Part shown: positions 55,128-63,966 of the stretch, in pieces
How the letters are laid out: the number at the start of each line of letters is the position of its first letter
Position numbering within the stretch: the first letter of the stretch is position 1
Position numbers and translations under genes: made by a program
Assembly (NCBI RefSeq): GCF_011059105.1
Contig: NZ_JAALLS010000016.1
Coordinates: 38,397-102,396, forward strand
Reading direction: 5' to 3'
Length of the DNA stretch: 64,000 nt
From: Fodinibius halophilus
GTDB taxonomy: Bacteria; Bacteroidota; Rhodothermia; Balneolales; Balneolaceae
The notes under the pieces: generated by a model
What the model was told of the DNA's origin: nothing
The model's database searches: none
What the model saw: only the letters and a program-made list of their open reading frames with translations

Positions 55128-56798
55128 CTAGTCCCGCATCAGTTTTTTGTACTGCACGCGCTCAGGATGGTAACGAGAGCCCAACCGTTCTTCGCGGTTG
55201 TCCTCATACTCCGAATAGTTGCCGTGGAACCAGTACACCTGACTGTTCCCTTCAAAAGCCAACATATGCGTAGCAATACGATCCAGGAACCAGCGATCGT
55301 GCGAGATAACCACCGCACAGCCCGCAAAATCGAGCAGAGCCTCTTCCAGTGCTCGCAGGGTATGCACATCAAGGTCATTGGTAGGCTCATCGAGCAGCAG
55401 TACATTTGATTCCTTTTTTAACATCTTGGCCAGATGCACGCGGTTACGCTCTCCGCCCGAGATCTCGCTACAGCGTTTTTGCTGGTCGCTGCCGCTAAAG
55501 TTGAATCGTGCCGTATAGGCCCGTGAGTTGATCTCTCGGTCACCCAGCTTGACCGTATCCTTTCCACCAGAGATCTCCTCCCATATCGACTTCTCAGGGT
55601 CCAGCGGGCGCTTCTGATTGACGTATCCCAGCTCAACGCTTTCCCCGATCTCAATCTCTCCGCTGTCAGGCTCCTCTTCGCCGGTGATCATTTTAAAGAG
55701 AGTAGATTTTCCGGCTCCGTTGGGACCAATAACGCCTACAATGCCGCCCGGGGGCAGGCTAAAGTTCATATCCTCAATAAGCAACCGTTCGCCATAACCT
55801 TTCGATACATCATTGGCTTCGATCACCTTATCACCCAGTCGCGGTCCGGCCGGGATAAAGATCTCCATATCCTCACGCTGTTTTCTGCGCTCCTCAGAAA
55901 GAAGTTCCTCGTATTTGTTGATACGGGCCTTGCTCTTCGATCGTTTGCCCTTCGGATTTTGGCGAATCCACTCAAGCTCTTTTTGCAGGGTTCTCTGTCG
56001 TTTTGATTCCTGCTTTTCTTCCTGTTGTAGACGATTTTGCTTCTGTTCCAGCCACGAGCTGTAGTTGCCTTCAAAAGGAATACCTTCACCGCGGTCGAGT
56101 TCCAGAATCCATCCTGCGACATTATCCAAGAAGTACCGATCGTGGGTAACAGCGATAACCGTGCCCTCGTAGCGATCCAGATGCTGTTCCAGCCAGGCCA
56201 CCGATTCTGCATCCAGGTGGTTGGTAGGCTCGTCCAGAAGCAGTACATCCGGCTTTTGAAGCAGCAATCGGCATAGCGCCACACGGCGTGCCTCACCACC
56301 CGATAGCACTTCTACCGAAGTGTCCCCGGGAGGAGTGCGCAGGGCATCCATCGCCTGGTCGAGCTTACTGTCCAGATCCCATGCGCCCATCTGTTCAATT
56401 TTTTCTTGTAGCTTTTCCTGCTTGTCGACTAGCTTTTCGATATCGGCATCGGGATCTCCGAAAGCGGCATTAACATCTTCGTACTCCTGTAGCAGGTCGA
56501 TCTTATCCTGCACGCCTTCCTGCACAATTTCTTTGACAGTCTTATCAGGATCCAGCTTCGGCTCCTGTGGCAGCATCCCAAAAGTAATTCCCTTTTGCCG
56601 CGATATTTCGCCCCGGTACTCCTCATCATTGCCGGCGATAATATTCAGCAGGGTACTCTTCCCGGATCCGTTATTACCGAGAACACCGATTTTGGCGCCA
56701 TAGAAGAAGGAGAGATAGATATCTTTGAGAACAAAGTTGTTGGGCTTATAGACCTTGCTGACCCCAACCATCGAGAATATTACTTTCTGATCACTCAC
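55128..56798 (-). CDS. ettA: Energy-dependent translational throttle protein EttA (ABC-F)
   Basis: 556-aa soluble ABC-F protein that binds the ribosomal E site and gates the first elongation cycles according to ATP level. Two nucleotide-binding domains have Walker A GNNGSGKST and GPNGAGKST, signatures LSGGEARRV and ISGGERNRV, Walker B LLLDEPTNHLD and LLLDEPTNDLD. The linker and arm (ELEWIRQNPKGKRSKSKARI) are of EttA type and the N terminus ends with LSFFYGAKIGVLG. Length equals E. coli EttA. Its stop codon lies at the edge of the repeat region at 55128. Confidence 0.94.
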   Translation of the reverse strand: MSDQKVIFSMVGVSKVYKPNNFVLKDIYLSFFYGAKIGVLGNNGSGKSTLLNIIAGNDEEYRGEISRQKGITFGMLPQEPKLDPDKTVKEIVQEGVQDKIDLLQEYEDVNAAFGDPDADIEKLVDKQEKLQEKIEQMGAWDLDSKLDQAMDALRTPPGDTSVEVLSGGEARRVALCRLLLQKPDVLLLDEPTNHLDAESVAWLEQHLDRYEGTVIAVTHDRYFLDNVAGWILELDRGEGIPFEGNYSSWLEQKQNRLQQEEKQESKRQRTLQKELEWIRQNPKGKRSKSKARINKYEELLSEERRKQREDMEIFIPAGPRLGDKVIEANDVSKGYGERLLIEDMNFSLPPGGIVGVIGPNGAGKSTLFKMITGEEEPDSGEIEIGESVELGYVNQKRPLDPEKSIWEEISGGKDTVKLGDREINSRAYTARFNFSGSDQQKRCSEISGGERNRVHLAKMLKKESNVLLLDEPTNDLDVHTLRALEEALLDFAGCAVVISHDRWFLDRIATHMLAFEGNSQVYWFHGNYSEYEDNREERLGSRYHPERVQYKKLMRD

Positions 56799-56879
56799 GG
56801 AGATAATAAAATTGAATTAAGAATAAAATGAATGGACTTCAAAACAATGGATGAAGATAAGCATAATCACCACTTAAAG

Positions 56880-57092
56880 TCACACTTTTTCGTTGAGTTC
56901 GGAGTGTTGTAGTACGAAGTTCTAAGTGTTGGAGTTTTCAGTGAACAGTGATTGGGCGATTAAGTTTTAAGTGTAAAGTGTTAAGCAGTTGGCCCCCAAT
57001 ATCCAACTTCCAGGAACCTGTATCTGCCCTCACGTATCACGATTCACTCGTCACGTATCATTCCTAATTCCAAGATTCTTAATTCCTAATTC
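56880..57092. repeat. Composite short-word repeats
   Basis: Words such as GAGTTCGGAGTGTTGTAG, GTGATTGGGCGATTAAG, ATCCAACTTCCAGGAACC, CACGTATCACGATTCACTCG and AATTCCAAGATTCTTAATTCC. The block runs into the 3' end of the DUF1456 gene and supplies its TAA stop (minus strand AATTAGGAATTAAG). Confidence 0.7.
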
Positions 57093-57549
57093 TCTTGGTG
57101 AGTCCTTTTAGGAAATAGCGCAGAATTTGGTCGCCACACTCCCGGTAGTTCTCATGTCCCTCACGACGGAACAGGGCACTCATCTCAGGCTTGGATATCG
57201 AAAATCCGCCTAGCTCCAGTACATCATGCATATCTTCTTCGCGGAGCTTAAAGGCCACCCGCAGTTTCTTTAGCACAATATTATTCGTGATGGGAGTTTT
57301 GATCGGCCGCGGTGGGTGCTTATCACTTTTGCCGCGCTTGTAGTAAATAAGCCCATCCAGGAAATGCCCCATCAGTTCGTGACTACAATCCGGCCCCTTT
57401 TCACCCTCCGGCAGGTCCTGGGTTTCAAAAATAGCAGATACTTCTCCGCGTTTAGGTTTGTATCCCCGAAGCTTTAGAATTTTGGCAATTTCGTGATCAT
57501 CGATATCCAGCATATAGCGTATGCTCTGGATGACGTTGTCATTTCTCAT
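57079..57549 (-). CDS. DUF1456 (YehS-like) protein
   Basis: 156 aa with two repeats of the DUF1456 module (NDNVIQSIRYMLDIDDHEIAKILKLRG and NNIVLKKLRVAFKLREEDMHDVLELGG), each ending in a helix-rich half with SxxEMSALFRR-type sequence. YehS in E. coli has this layout; its biochemical role is not settled. Last residues KRIRN and the stop come from a repeat word, so the natural C terminus may have been changed. Confidence 0.88.
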   Translation of the reverse strand: MRNDNVIQSIRYMLDIDDHEIAKILKLRGYKPKRGEVSAIFETQDLPEGEKGPDCSHELMGHFLDGLIYYKRGKSDKHPPRPIKTPITNNIVLKKLRVAFKLREEDMHDVLELGGFSISKPEMSALFRREGHENYRECGDQILRYFLKGLTKRIRN

Positions 57550-57929
57550 AAATGGGGAAGCGGGTAAAAAAATTAGAAGTGGTTCGCTGAAAGGTACGGT
57601 TTTGTAGAGGCGAAAGACACTTATTTTTTCAGTGATCAGTGATCAGTGATTAAGTTTTAAGTGTGAATTCTTAAGGTTCGGGAGTGATTGGGTGATTAAG
57701 TTGGGTAGATGACCGATGACCGACGACTGACCGCATCGAACATCTAAATTCTAACCTTCACGCATCACTCATCACGCATTACGTCTCACGTATCTCCCCA
57801 ATTCTTAATTCTCAATTCCTAATTCCTAATTCCTAATTACCCCGCATCCTGCAACCGGAATCCTGCATCTTGAGATATAGTTTTGTTTATTGTTGTTCAA
57901 TGATCAGTCAAATCAATTGGTGATTGTAT
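57550..57929. repeat. Composite short-word repeats with 7-bp tandem array
   Basis: 380 bases without a gene. AGTGATC is repeated three times near 57631. AATTCCT is repeated 3.5 times at 57814-57838, a clear heptamer array. Other words are GACCGATGACCGACGACTGACC, CACGCATCACTCATCACGC and GCATCCTGCAACCGGAATCC. The heptamer arrangement recalls the short tandemly repeated repetitive (STRR) sequences of heterocystous cyanobacteria. Confidence 0.75.
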
Positions 57930-60155
57930 ATGGATGAGCAAGCTCCGGGAAAAGCAACGCTGCAAGAACAGGTTGAAGAGCGAGAATCCACAGAGCAGCA
58001 AAAATACGGAACCTTCGGTGGAGTATTTGTTCCAACATTATTAACCATTTTAGGGGTTATCTTATTCCTGCGCCAGGGCTGGGTAATCGGGAACGCCGGA
58101 CTGCTGGGCGGATGGCTTATCATTACGCTTGCTTTCGTGATTGTGACTTTTACAGCCCTTTCCATGTCGTGTATTACCACCAATATTCGCATCAAAGCAG
58201 GTGGTGCGTATTCGATCATATCGCAGTCACTTGGCTTAGAAGTGGGCGGCAGTGTGGGCGTGCCCCTATACCTGGCACAGACCTTCGCTATTACGATGTA
58301 TATATTTGGTTTCAGGGAGGGTTGGTTATATATCTTTCCCGATCATTATGCTCTCGTAGTTGATATTGCGGTATTTGGGATACTGTTTCTGGTAGCATAT
58401 ATGAGCGCGAAGCTCGCTTTTCGCATTCAGTATATTATTCTGGCAGTCATTGTCGGGGCGCTGGTATCGGTGGGAGCCACCGTATTTACGGGCGTGATGG
58501 ACCAAAGCATTCAGTGGTGGGGGACCTTTCCCGGGGCACCCGAAAGTGATTTTCAGGGCGTAAGTTTCTGGGTAGTCTTCGCAGTACTTTTTCCCGCAGC
58601 CACAGGCATCATGGCCGGAGCAAATATGTCGGGTGAGCTAAAAAATCCCAAGAAAAGTATACCGCTGGGGACCTTGTCGGCCATCGCGATAAGTTATGTA
58701 ATTTACATGGCTTCGGGCTATTGGATGGCCAAAGTGGCTCCGGTTGATGAGCTGGTAAGTAATTATAACGTGATGATAGATTACGCGCTCTGGGCACCGG
58801 CGGTACTTGGGGGACTGTTAGGGGCTACCTTTTCTTCGGCCCTGGCATCTATTGTAGGTGCTCCGCGTATCTTGCAGGCACTGGGTCATCACAGAATATT
58901 CCCCGGTGGAGATAGGTTTTCGGAGCTAGCTGAAAATGGGGAACCCCGCAATGCGATCTTACTTACCGGTGGACTGGTACTGGTCACGCTACTGCTTCGG
59001 GATTTAAATACCATTGCCCCGCTCATTACCATGTTCTTCTTGATCACCTATATGATGATCAATTTAGTGGTTTTTATTGAACAGCAGATGGATATGATCA
59101 GCTTTCGTCCAACATTCCCCATCCCCAAATTTGTGCCCTTTCTGGGTACGGTGGGCTGCCTGTTTACCATGTTTATTATCAACTCTACTTTTGGACTTAT
59201 TGCCCTCAGCCTGGTGATTGTTATCTACCTGTATCTTACCAACAGAAAACTTGAGGTACCCTACGGGGATATGCGAAGCGGCCTCTTTGTATCTCTGGCC
59301 GAGTGGGCAGCCAAACGCGTTTCCTTACTTCCCGAAAATAACGAACGGGCATGGAAAGCCAATCTCTTAGTACCCGTGCGCAGTGCCCGGGAGTTACGAG
59401 GCAGCTTTAGTCTTATTCGCAACCTGGTATATCCCAAGGGATCACTAAAACTGGTGGGTATGGGGGGAAGCAACGGCAGCAGCCATTTTGGCGAATCGCT
59501 GATGGACTTTGCCATGTCGTTCAGCCGTGAAAATGTATATACCCGGTGGAGTATTATCGATTCGGATGATTTCAAGGAAGGAGTGTTGACTTCGTTGCAG
59601 ACCCTGCAGGGCACATTTTTCAAGCCGAATATCCTTTTCCTTCGATTGCCGACCCACAAACGGTACGACGAGGAGATCCACTCTATCATCAACGAGGCAC
59701 GGCATAATAACATGGGGATACAGCTGTATGTTGAGGATCCCATAGCTCAGTTGGGCAGGAGCTCTGCGATTAATGTGTGGATACGAGAACAGAGCCCTGG
59801 CTGGGATCTGAGTATGGAGCTCGGCAATGTGGACCTGGCCCTGCTGACGGCCTACAAATTAAAGGTCAATTGGGATGCCCAGATGAGGGTTATTACTGTG
59901 GTCGATGAACCGCAGGTTGAAGCAGCGTATCGCTATCTTGATAACCTGCTGGATGCGGCCCGTCTGCCGGAAGTCCTTAAGCATGTGGAAATTGGCGCTT
60001 TTAACGAAGCATTACAAAACGCCCCGCAAGCCGATCTTGATCTCCTGGGATTACCTAATGATCCGAACCTGGATGAGCTTCGTTCTTATGTGGAAACTAC
60101 CCAGTCGGCATGCGTATTTGTTGCTGATTCGGGCAACGAAAATATCCTGGCCTGA
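57930..60155 (+). CDS. SLC12-like amino acid/cation-chloride transporter
   Basis: 741-aa membrane protein of the amino acid-polyamine-organocation superfamily, SLC12-type. Twelve helices span about residues 35-450 (GVFVPTLLTILGVILFLRQGWVIG opens helix 1; GIMAGANMSGELKNPKKSIPLG is the conserved loop). A cytosolic C-terminal domain of 270 residues follows (GNFSLIRNLVYPKGSLK-like, then SWDLSMELGNVDLALL). The ATG at 57930 is used instead of a TTG six bases upstream. Substrate could be potassium plus chloride, or an amino acid. Confidence 0.85.
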   Translation: MDEQAPGKATLQEQVEERESTEQQKYGTFGGVFVPTLLTILGVILFLRQGWVIGNAGLLGGWLIITLAFVIVTFTALSMSCITTNIRIKAGGAYSIISQSLGLEVGGSVGVPLYLAQTFAITMYIFGFREGWLYIFPDHYALVVDIAVFGILFLVAYMSAKLAFRIQYIILAVIVGALVSVGATVFTGVMDQSIQWWGTFPGAPESDFQGVSFWVVFAVLFPAATGIMAGANMSGELKNPKKSIPLGTLSAIAISYVIYMASGYWMAKVAPVDELVSNYNVMIDYALWAPAVLGGLLGATFSSALASIVGAPRILQALGHHRIFPGGDRFSELAENGEPRNAILLTGGLVLVTLLLRDLNTIAPLITMFFLITYMMINLVVFIEQQMDMISFRPTFPIPKFVPFLGTVGCLFTMFIINSTFGLIALSLVIVIYLYLTNRKLEVPYGDMRSGLFVSLAEWAAKRVSLLPENNERAWKANLLVPVRSARELRGSFSLIRNLVYPKGSLKLVGMGGSNGSSHFGESLMDFAMSFSRENVYTRWSIIDSDDFKEGVLTSLQTLQGTFFKPNILFLRLPTHKRYDEEIHSIINEARHNNMGIQLYVEDPIAQLGRSSAINVWIREQSPGWDLSMELGNVDLALLTAYKLKVNWDAQMRVITVVDEPQVEAAYRYLDNLLDAARLPEVLKHVEIGAFNEALQNAPQADLDLLGLPNDPNLDELRSYVETTQSACVFVADSGNENILA

Positions 60156-60315
60156 TACTGGAATGTCTAACTGTCGCTCCATTCCGTAACCTGAATTCTG
60201 TATCCCGCATTACGTTTCACGCGTCACGAATCACGTTCTCTTCAGAAATAGCAATTGAAGATGACGACAGATTTTAGTAGCTAATGGTATACTTATTAAT
60301 CAATCATTTTATAGC

Positions 60316-60513
60316 ATGAAAAAAGTAATTTTTACGGCACTGTTGGTCGGCGGATTTGTATTACTCTATTTCGGATACGACGAGTACCAATCTTTTCAAT
60401 CAGAAGTGGATAAATTCTTTGGGGGTTCCGGTTCCGACAAAGCGATCTGGATGATGGTCGGTGGGGCAGCCGCTACCGTTGGCGGGGTCGTGGGGTTGTG
60501 GAAAGAGAAATAA
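60316..60513 (+). CDS. Small DUF3185-like membrane protein
   Basis: 65 aa, two membrane helices (residues 3-22 and 47-62) with YDEYQSFQSEVDKFFGGSGSDKAIWMMVGGAAATVGG between them. This is the DUF3185 pattern (SDKAIW-LxxGG). Function unknown. It is isolated, flanked by repeats on both sides. Confidence 0.8.
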   Translation: MKKVIFTALLVGGFVLLYFGYDEYQSFQSEVDKFFGGSGSDKAIWMMVGGAAATVGGVVGLWKEK

Positions 60514-61030
60514 GCAACGTTGGTCATTGCAATTCACCGGCCGGGGAGAAGCAATATCCGTAACAAAGAGACGGTGTGGTTAGGGGGATTAAGTGACTGA
60601 GTTACGAAGTACGACCGATGACGGACGACTGATGACCGACAACCGACCGCATCGAACATCTCGCCTCTAGCATCCAAATTCCAACATCCAACTTCGTGCA
60701 TCCCGCATCACGCCCCACTCATCACCTGTTCCCCCAATTCGTAATTTTTAATTCTCAATTCCTAATTATCCCGCATCCTGTATCTTGGATCCTGAAACTA
60801 TTGCCCTTTAGATACTACGCGGGCCTATTCCGTGAGATTACTTTTATTAATACCTAAACAACAACGCCCGTCATTGCGCGGTGCCCCGTTTTACGGGGAG
60901 GAGTACCGTGGGTTGTCGGTACGACGTGGCAATCTCCGGGAAATGATTGGTTGGCGGGTGAAGGCTAACCTTTAACTACTACGTACATCCACCCCGCTCC
61001 GCCTAGTCGGAAGAGCACCATAAACAGGTT
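60514..61030. repeat. Intergenic repeat cluster: CATTGCG elements and short words
   Basis: 517 bases without a gene. At 60529-60645 is a copy of the repeat also found at 63839-63966 (GAAGCAATATCCGTAACAAAG, then word repeats GACCGATGACGGACGACTGATG). Words of the AATTCGTAATTTTTAATTCTC and CCGCATCCTGTATCTTGGATCC types fill 60586-60797. At 60898-60983 is an 86-bp repeat shared with 62331-62416 (GAGGAGTACCGTGGGTTG start, GGCAATCTCCGGGAAATGA core). Confidence 0.7.
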
Positions 61031-62182
61031 TTAAAAAGACAGAATCTGTTCCAACTCATGGTTCTTATAATAATGTCGACCCTTTATCTCCCTTTTTTCC
61101 ACCACGCCCATCTCATGCAGTTTATTGAGATAATTGCGAGCAGTATTCTCAGCATACAGATCCGCATCCGTTAAATGGCTCACCTTTGTAAATGGTTGCA
61201 CAAAAATTGCATCAATCAACTGGCCCGGCCGCTGGAAGTTTTGCTCCCGTTCCACCGCATCCAGAATGGTCTCTTTGGCTTCTAGGATCTCATTGATTTT
61301 GCGATAGGTCAGACGTGCCGTAGAATCAACAGCCCGAAGGATATACAGAATCCAAGATTCCCAATCTCCGCGCTGTGATACACCTGCCAGTGTATCGTAA
61401 TATTCCTGTTTGTGATCGATGATATACCTGCTGAGATAGAGAATCGGCAGTTCCAGGAGCTCAGCCTGCGTCAGATAGTGGATGTTCAGAATTCGTCCCA
61501 CACGTCCATTACCATCGCGGAAAGGGTGAATGGCCTCAAATTGAAAATGTGCGATAGCCATCTTTAACAGTGGCTCTTTAGGCGGAATGGAATCATCATT
61601 CAGAAAATTCACAAGGTTTTGCAGCTTCTTCCGCAGTACCTCTTTCCCTTTGGGCGGCGTATATATTCGCTTACCCGCGTTAGGACCGCTGCCAGCCTGG
61701 CGAATATAGGTCGTGGCAAAAGGAGGGCGGATTCCGTCACGAGCCTCCTTTATTTCGCGGTATAGGTTGATAAAGTAATCGATATCAAAAGCGCCGTGTT
61801 CCTGCAAGTATGCGTGTCCCTTCCAGATCGCCTCGCGGTATCGAAGCACTTCTTTCGTGGGAGCCGATACATTAACATCAAACCGGCTGTCACTGAATGC
61901 CTGGTAGAGATCATCATTGGTCGTGAATACGTTTTCGATTGCACTCGAATCTTTCGCCTCCTGCAGGGTAATACTGTTAATTAGTATCGCTTGATTGGGG
62001 ATAGCTACACTGCGCCCCGCCAGCAAGCCCATCGCCTCTTTCGCCCGCCCAAGTTGCTCATAGATTTCCACATTTTTATAGAGCTCCTCATTGATGGGGA
62101 GCAGGGGTAGCCCATTCCAGGGCACGTCCCGATCGGGATTGGTATGATAGAGCGGCTGTTGAGGCATTAAAATATCCTTCAT
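61031..62182 (-). CDS. Fic-family AMP-transferase with N-terminal inhibitory motif
   Basis: 383-aa class II Fic protein. The active site HPFRDGNGRVGR lies at residues 219-230 (consensus HPFx(D/E)GNGRxxR). An alpha-inh-type motif SSAIEN at 79-84 (S/TxxxE(G/N)) precedes it, which in this family blocks ATP until released. A C-terminal winged helix (SHLTDADLYAENTARNYLNKLHEMGVVEKREIKGRHYY) could bind DNA and autoregulate. It normally transfers AMP to target proteins; targets are unknown. No toxin-antitoxin partner is adjacent. A perfect palindrome lies 52 bases before the start. Confidence 0.9.
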   Translation of the reverse strand: MKDILMPQQPLYHTNPDRDVPWNGLPLLPINEELYKNVEIYEQLGRAKEAMGLLAGRSVAIPNQAILINSITLQEAKDSSAIENVFTTNDDLYQAFSDSRFDVNVSAPTKEVLRYREAIWKGHAYLQEHGAFDIDYFINLYREIKEARDGIRPPFATTYIRQAGSGPNAGKRIYTPPKGKEVLRKKLQNLVNFLNDDSIPPKEPLLKMAIAHFQFEAIHPFRDGNGRVGRILNIHYLTQAELLELPILYLSRYIIDHKQEYYDTLAGVSQRGDWESWILYILRAVDSTARLTYRKINEILEAKETILDAVEREQNFQRPGQLIDAIFVQPFTKVSHLTDADLYAENTARNYLNKLHEMGVVEKREIKGRHYYKNHELEQILSF

Positions 62183-62233
62183 TTAAGGTTTGGCATGGCT
62201 TCCAGCCTCAAGATAAGGGTTTTATGGATGGTA

Positions 62234-62261
62234 TACATTAAAAATATACATTTTTAATGTA
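62234..62261. promoter_or_regulatory. Perfect palindrome upstream of fic gene
   Basis: TACATTAAAAAT (62234-62245) and ATTTTTAATGTA (62250-62261) are exact reverse complements around ATAC. On the fic strand a TATATTTT near the centre is a -7-like element, so a repressor bound here would cover the promoter. The winged helix of the Fic protein is a possible binder. Confidence 0.55.
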
Positions 62262-62299
62262 TGGTGTATGTTGCGGCCTTAACCATAGGTTGGGATGAA

Positions 62300-62660
62300 C
62301 AGCCATACATTAAACAGCGGCTGTCATTGCGAGGAGTACCGTGGGTTGGCGGCACGACGTGGCAATCTCCGGGAAATGATTGGTTGACGGGTGAAGGCTA
62401 TCCTTTAGCTACTACGCGAGCTCATAAAGAGAGACTGCCGCGGTCCTCCGAAAAAATCGTCGGAATCCCTCGCAGTGACACTGCTTTTTTAAAAAACAAC
62501 GCTCGTCATTGCGAGCGTAGTGGAACGTAGCGCGGCAATCTCCAAGAAACAGCTGGTTGATGTATGGAGGCTCTTCTGTTGTTACTAGCTGCCTAAGCAA
62601 AAGTGATCACTACGGTTTTACGATAGCCATTGCAACCCACCCCGCTCCGCCTGTCGAGCA
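62300..62660. repeat. CATTGCG repeat cluster
   Basis: Within 62183-62842 (660 bases without a gene), copy 2 of the 86-bp repeat is at 62331-62416. A related copy is at 62508-62560 (CGTCATTGCGAGCGTAGTGG, then GCGGCAATCTCCAAGAAAC) and a shared tail ACCCCGCTCCGCCT at 62638. These sequences resemble dispersed CATTGCGAG repeats known in several bacterial phyla. No gene is seen. Confidence 0.6.
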
Positions 62661-62842
62661 CCCTAAACTACGCTAAATTTACTTTGGCTAACTTTAATGC
62701 TTTCTCATTAGCTTCGTTTAGCAAAGCCTCCCGTGGAGGGGACTGATACAAAGTGTGCCTGAAATAGCTCCCGAGTTCGGGGTTTGCAAACAGCGAATCA
62801 CCCGCCTTTCTTCAAGTAACGGGCTAACTGAAAACTGATCAA

Positions 62843-63727
62843 TTATAACTGACCAAATCCATAATAATCAGCTACTGCTTTATAATCCGAAATATCCAGC
62901 TGCTCTGGGATAATGGATTTTATCTGTGTTGTTTGATCATCGGTACTACTGGATTCAATACGAAGAATTTCGATGTGATCATACGCTTCCCCGGATCCGG
63001 TTTGTAGATTGAGCGTAAAAGAAGACCCCCTGTGAAACACCCTGTATTCACTGGATCCATTTAGCCCCCATCCCGGCATATGATAGGTATAACTTCCAAC
63101 TTGTAAATAGACTACCCAAGCACTTTCCTCCGGATCAGTAACTCCGGAAATGCTGGCAGAAGCATAATCATCAGCCGAAAAATCATGACCGGGAAAGATA
63201 TACCGTGTTACATTGGCATTACCATCCGCCCCCTTCAGGTTCAATGGAGTACCCCACCCGTTACTAACCTTGTTAGGTTTTGTTTTAGGTCCATAAAGCT
63301 CGTAATTGGCTTTATCCAGATAGTAGTCACCAACGGTGCCTATCGTGGCATCGGGCGGGCCGCTGCCGGAATAAGTTTTACTGCCGTCAACGCCATCTTG
63401 CCCATCGGTGCCGTCTTGACCATCATCACCCATCAATACGATACCGGGACTTCCCCAGCCGTTGCTGTCTTTGGGTCCGTACAGCTCACCGGTATTTTGA
63501 TCCAGGTAATAATCGCCATTCTTGCCGATATCAACAGTTGGGGCTCCTTGGTCGGCATAGATGACACTTCCATCCTCACCGGACGGACCAACCGGCCCTT
63601 GGGGACCTTCAATCCCTTGTGCGCCTTCAGGTCCCTGCGGGCCCTCACAGCTTACCAATGTTAACAAACAAGCTGCTGTTATAAATAAAAAGCTCTTCAC
63701 GAATAGTTGTCTCAAGGTTGGTAGCAT
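62843..63727 (-). CDS. Collagen-like-repeat lipoprotein
   Basis: 294 aa. A lipoprotein signal with lipobox LVSC (C27) is followed by Gly-X-Y triplets (EGPQGPEGAQGIEGPQGPVGPSG at 28-50) and a second run GQDGTDGQDGVDGS. Between them, and again after, the segment GDYYLDQNTGELYGPK / GDYYLDKANYELYGPK is repeated, a small domain duplicated within the protein. The last 120 residues form a beta-rich C-terminal domain. Predicted to form triple helices at the cell surface. No role is known. It stands alone, between two repeat clusters. Confidence 0.85.
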   Translation of the reverse strand: MLPTLRQLFVKSFLFITAACLLTLVSCEGPQGPEGAQGIEGPQGPVGPSGEDGSVIYADQGAPTVDIGKNGDYYLDQNTGELYGPKDSNGWGSPGIVLMGDDGQDGTDGQDGVDGSKTYSGSGPPDATIGTVGDYYLDKANYELYGPKTKPNKVSNGWGTPLNLKGADGNANVTRYIFPGHDFSADDYASASISGVTDPEESAWVVYLQVGSYTYHMPGWGLNGSSEYRVFHRGSSFTLNLQTGSGEAYDHIEILRIESSSTDDQTTQIKSIIPEQLDISDYKAVADYYGFGQL

Positions 63728-63838
63728 AAATAAATACTATAGAGTTGGAGGGTATTGTGTTAAAATACTTGGCTTACTATAAGCATATGCGGGCTGGCAA
63801 TAGAAACAGGCTCAAAAAATTCTCAAACATCAATGCCC

Positions 63839-63966
63839 GTCATCGCGAACCGCCGCCCGGCAAAGAAGCAATCTCCTGTAACAAAGAGACTGTGTGATTA
63901 GGGGATTAAGTAACTGAGTGACTAAGTTGCAAAGTACGACCGATTACGGACGACTGATGACCGACG
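63839..63966. repeat. CATTGCG/word composite repeat near window end
   Basis: About 120 bases homologous to 60529-60645 (AAGAAGCAATCTCCTGTAAC, then GACCGATTACGGACGACTGATG). The homology stops at about 63966, where GGTAATGTCCCTATACTTGTG begins, a possible boundary of an element that continues past the window. Confidence 0.6.

Noticed and set aside
57626..57876. Possible CRISPR array in the tandem-repeat space
   Set aside because: Repeat units are 7-25 bases, degenerate, without equal spacers, and there are no cas genes.
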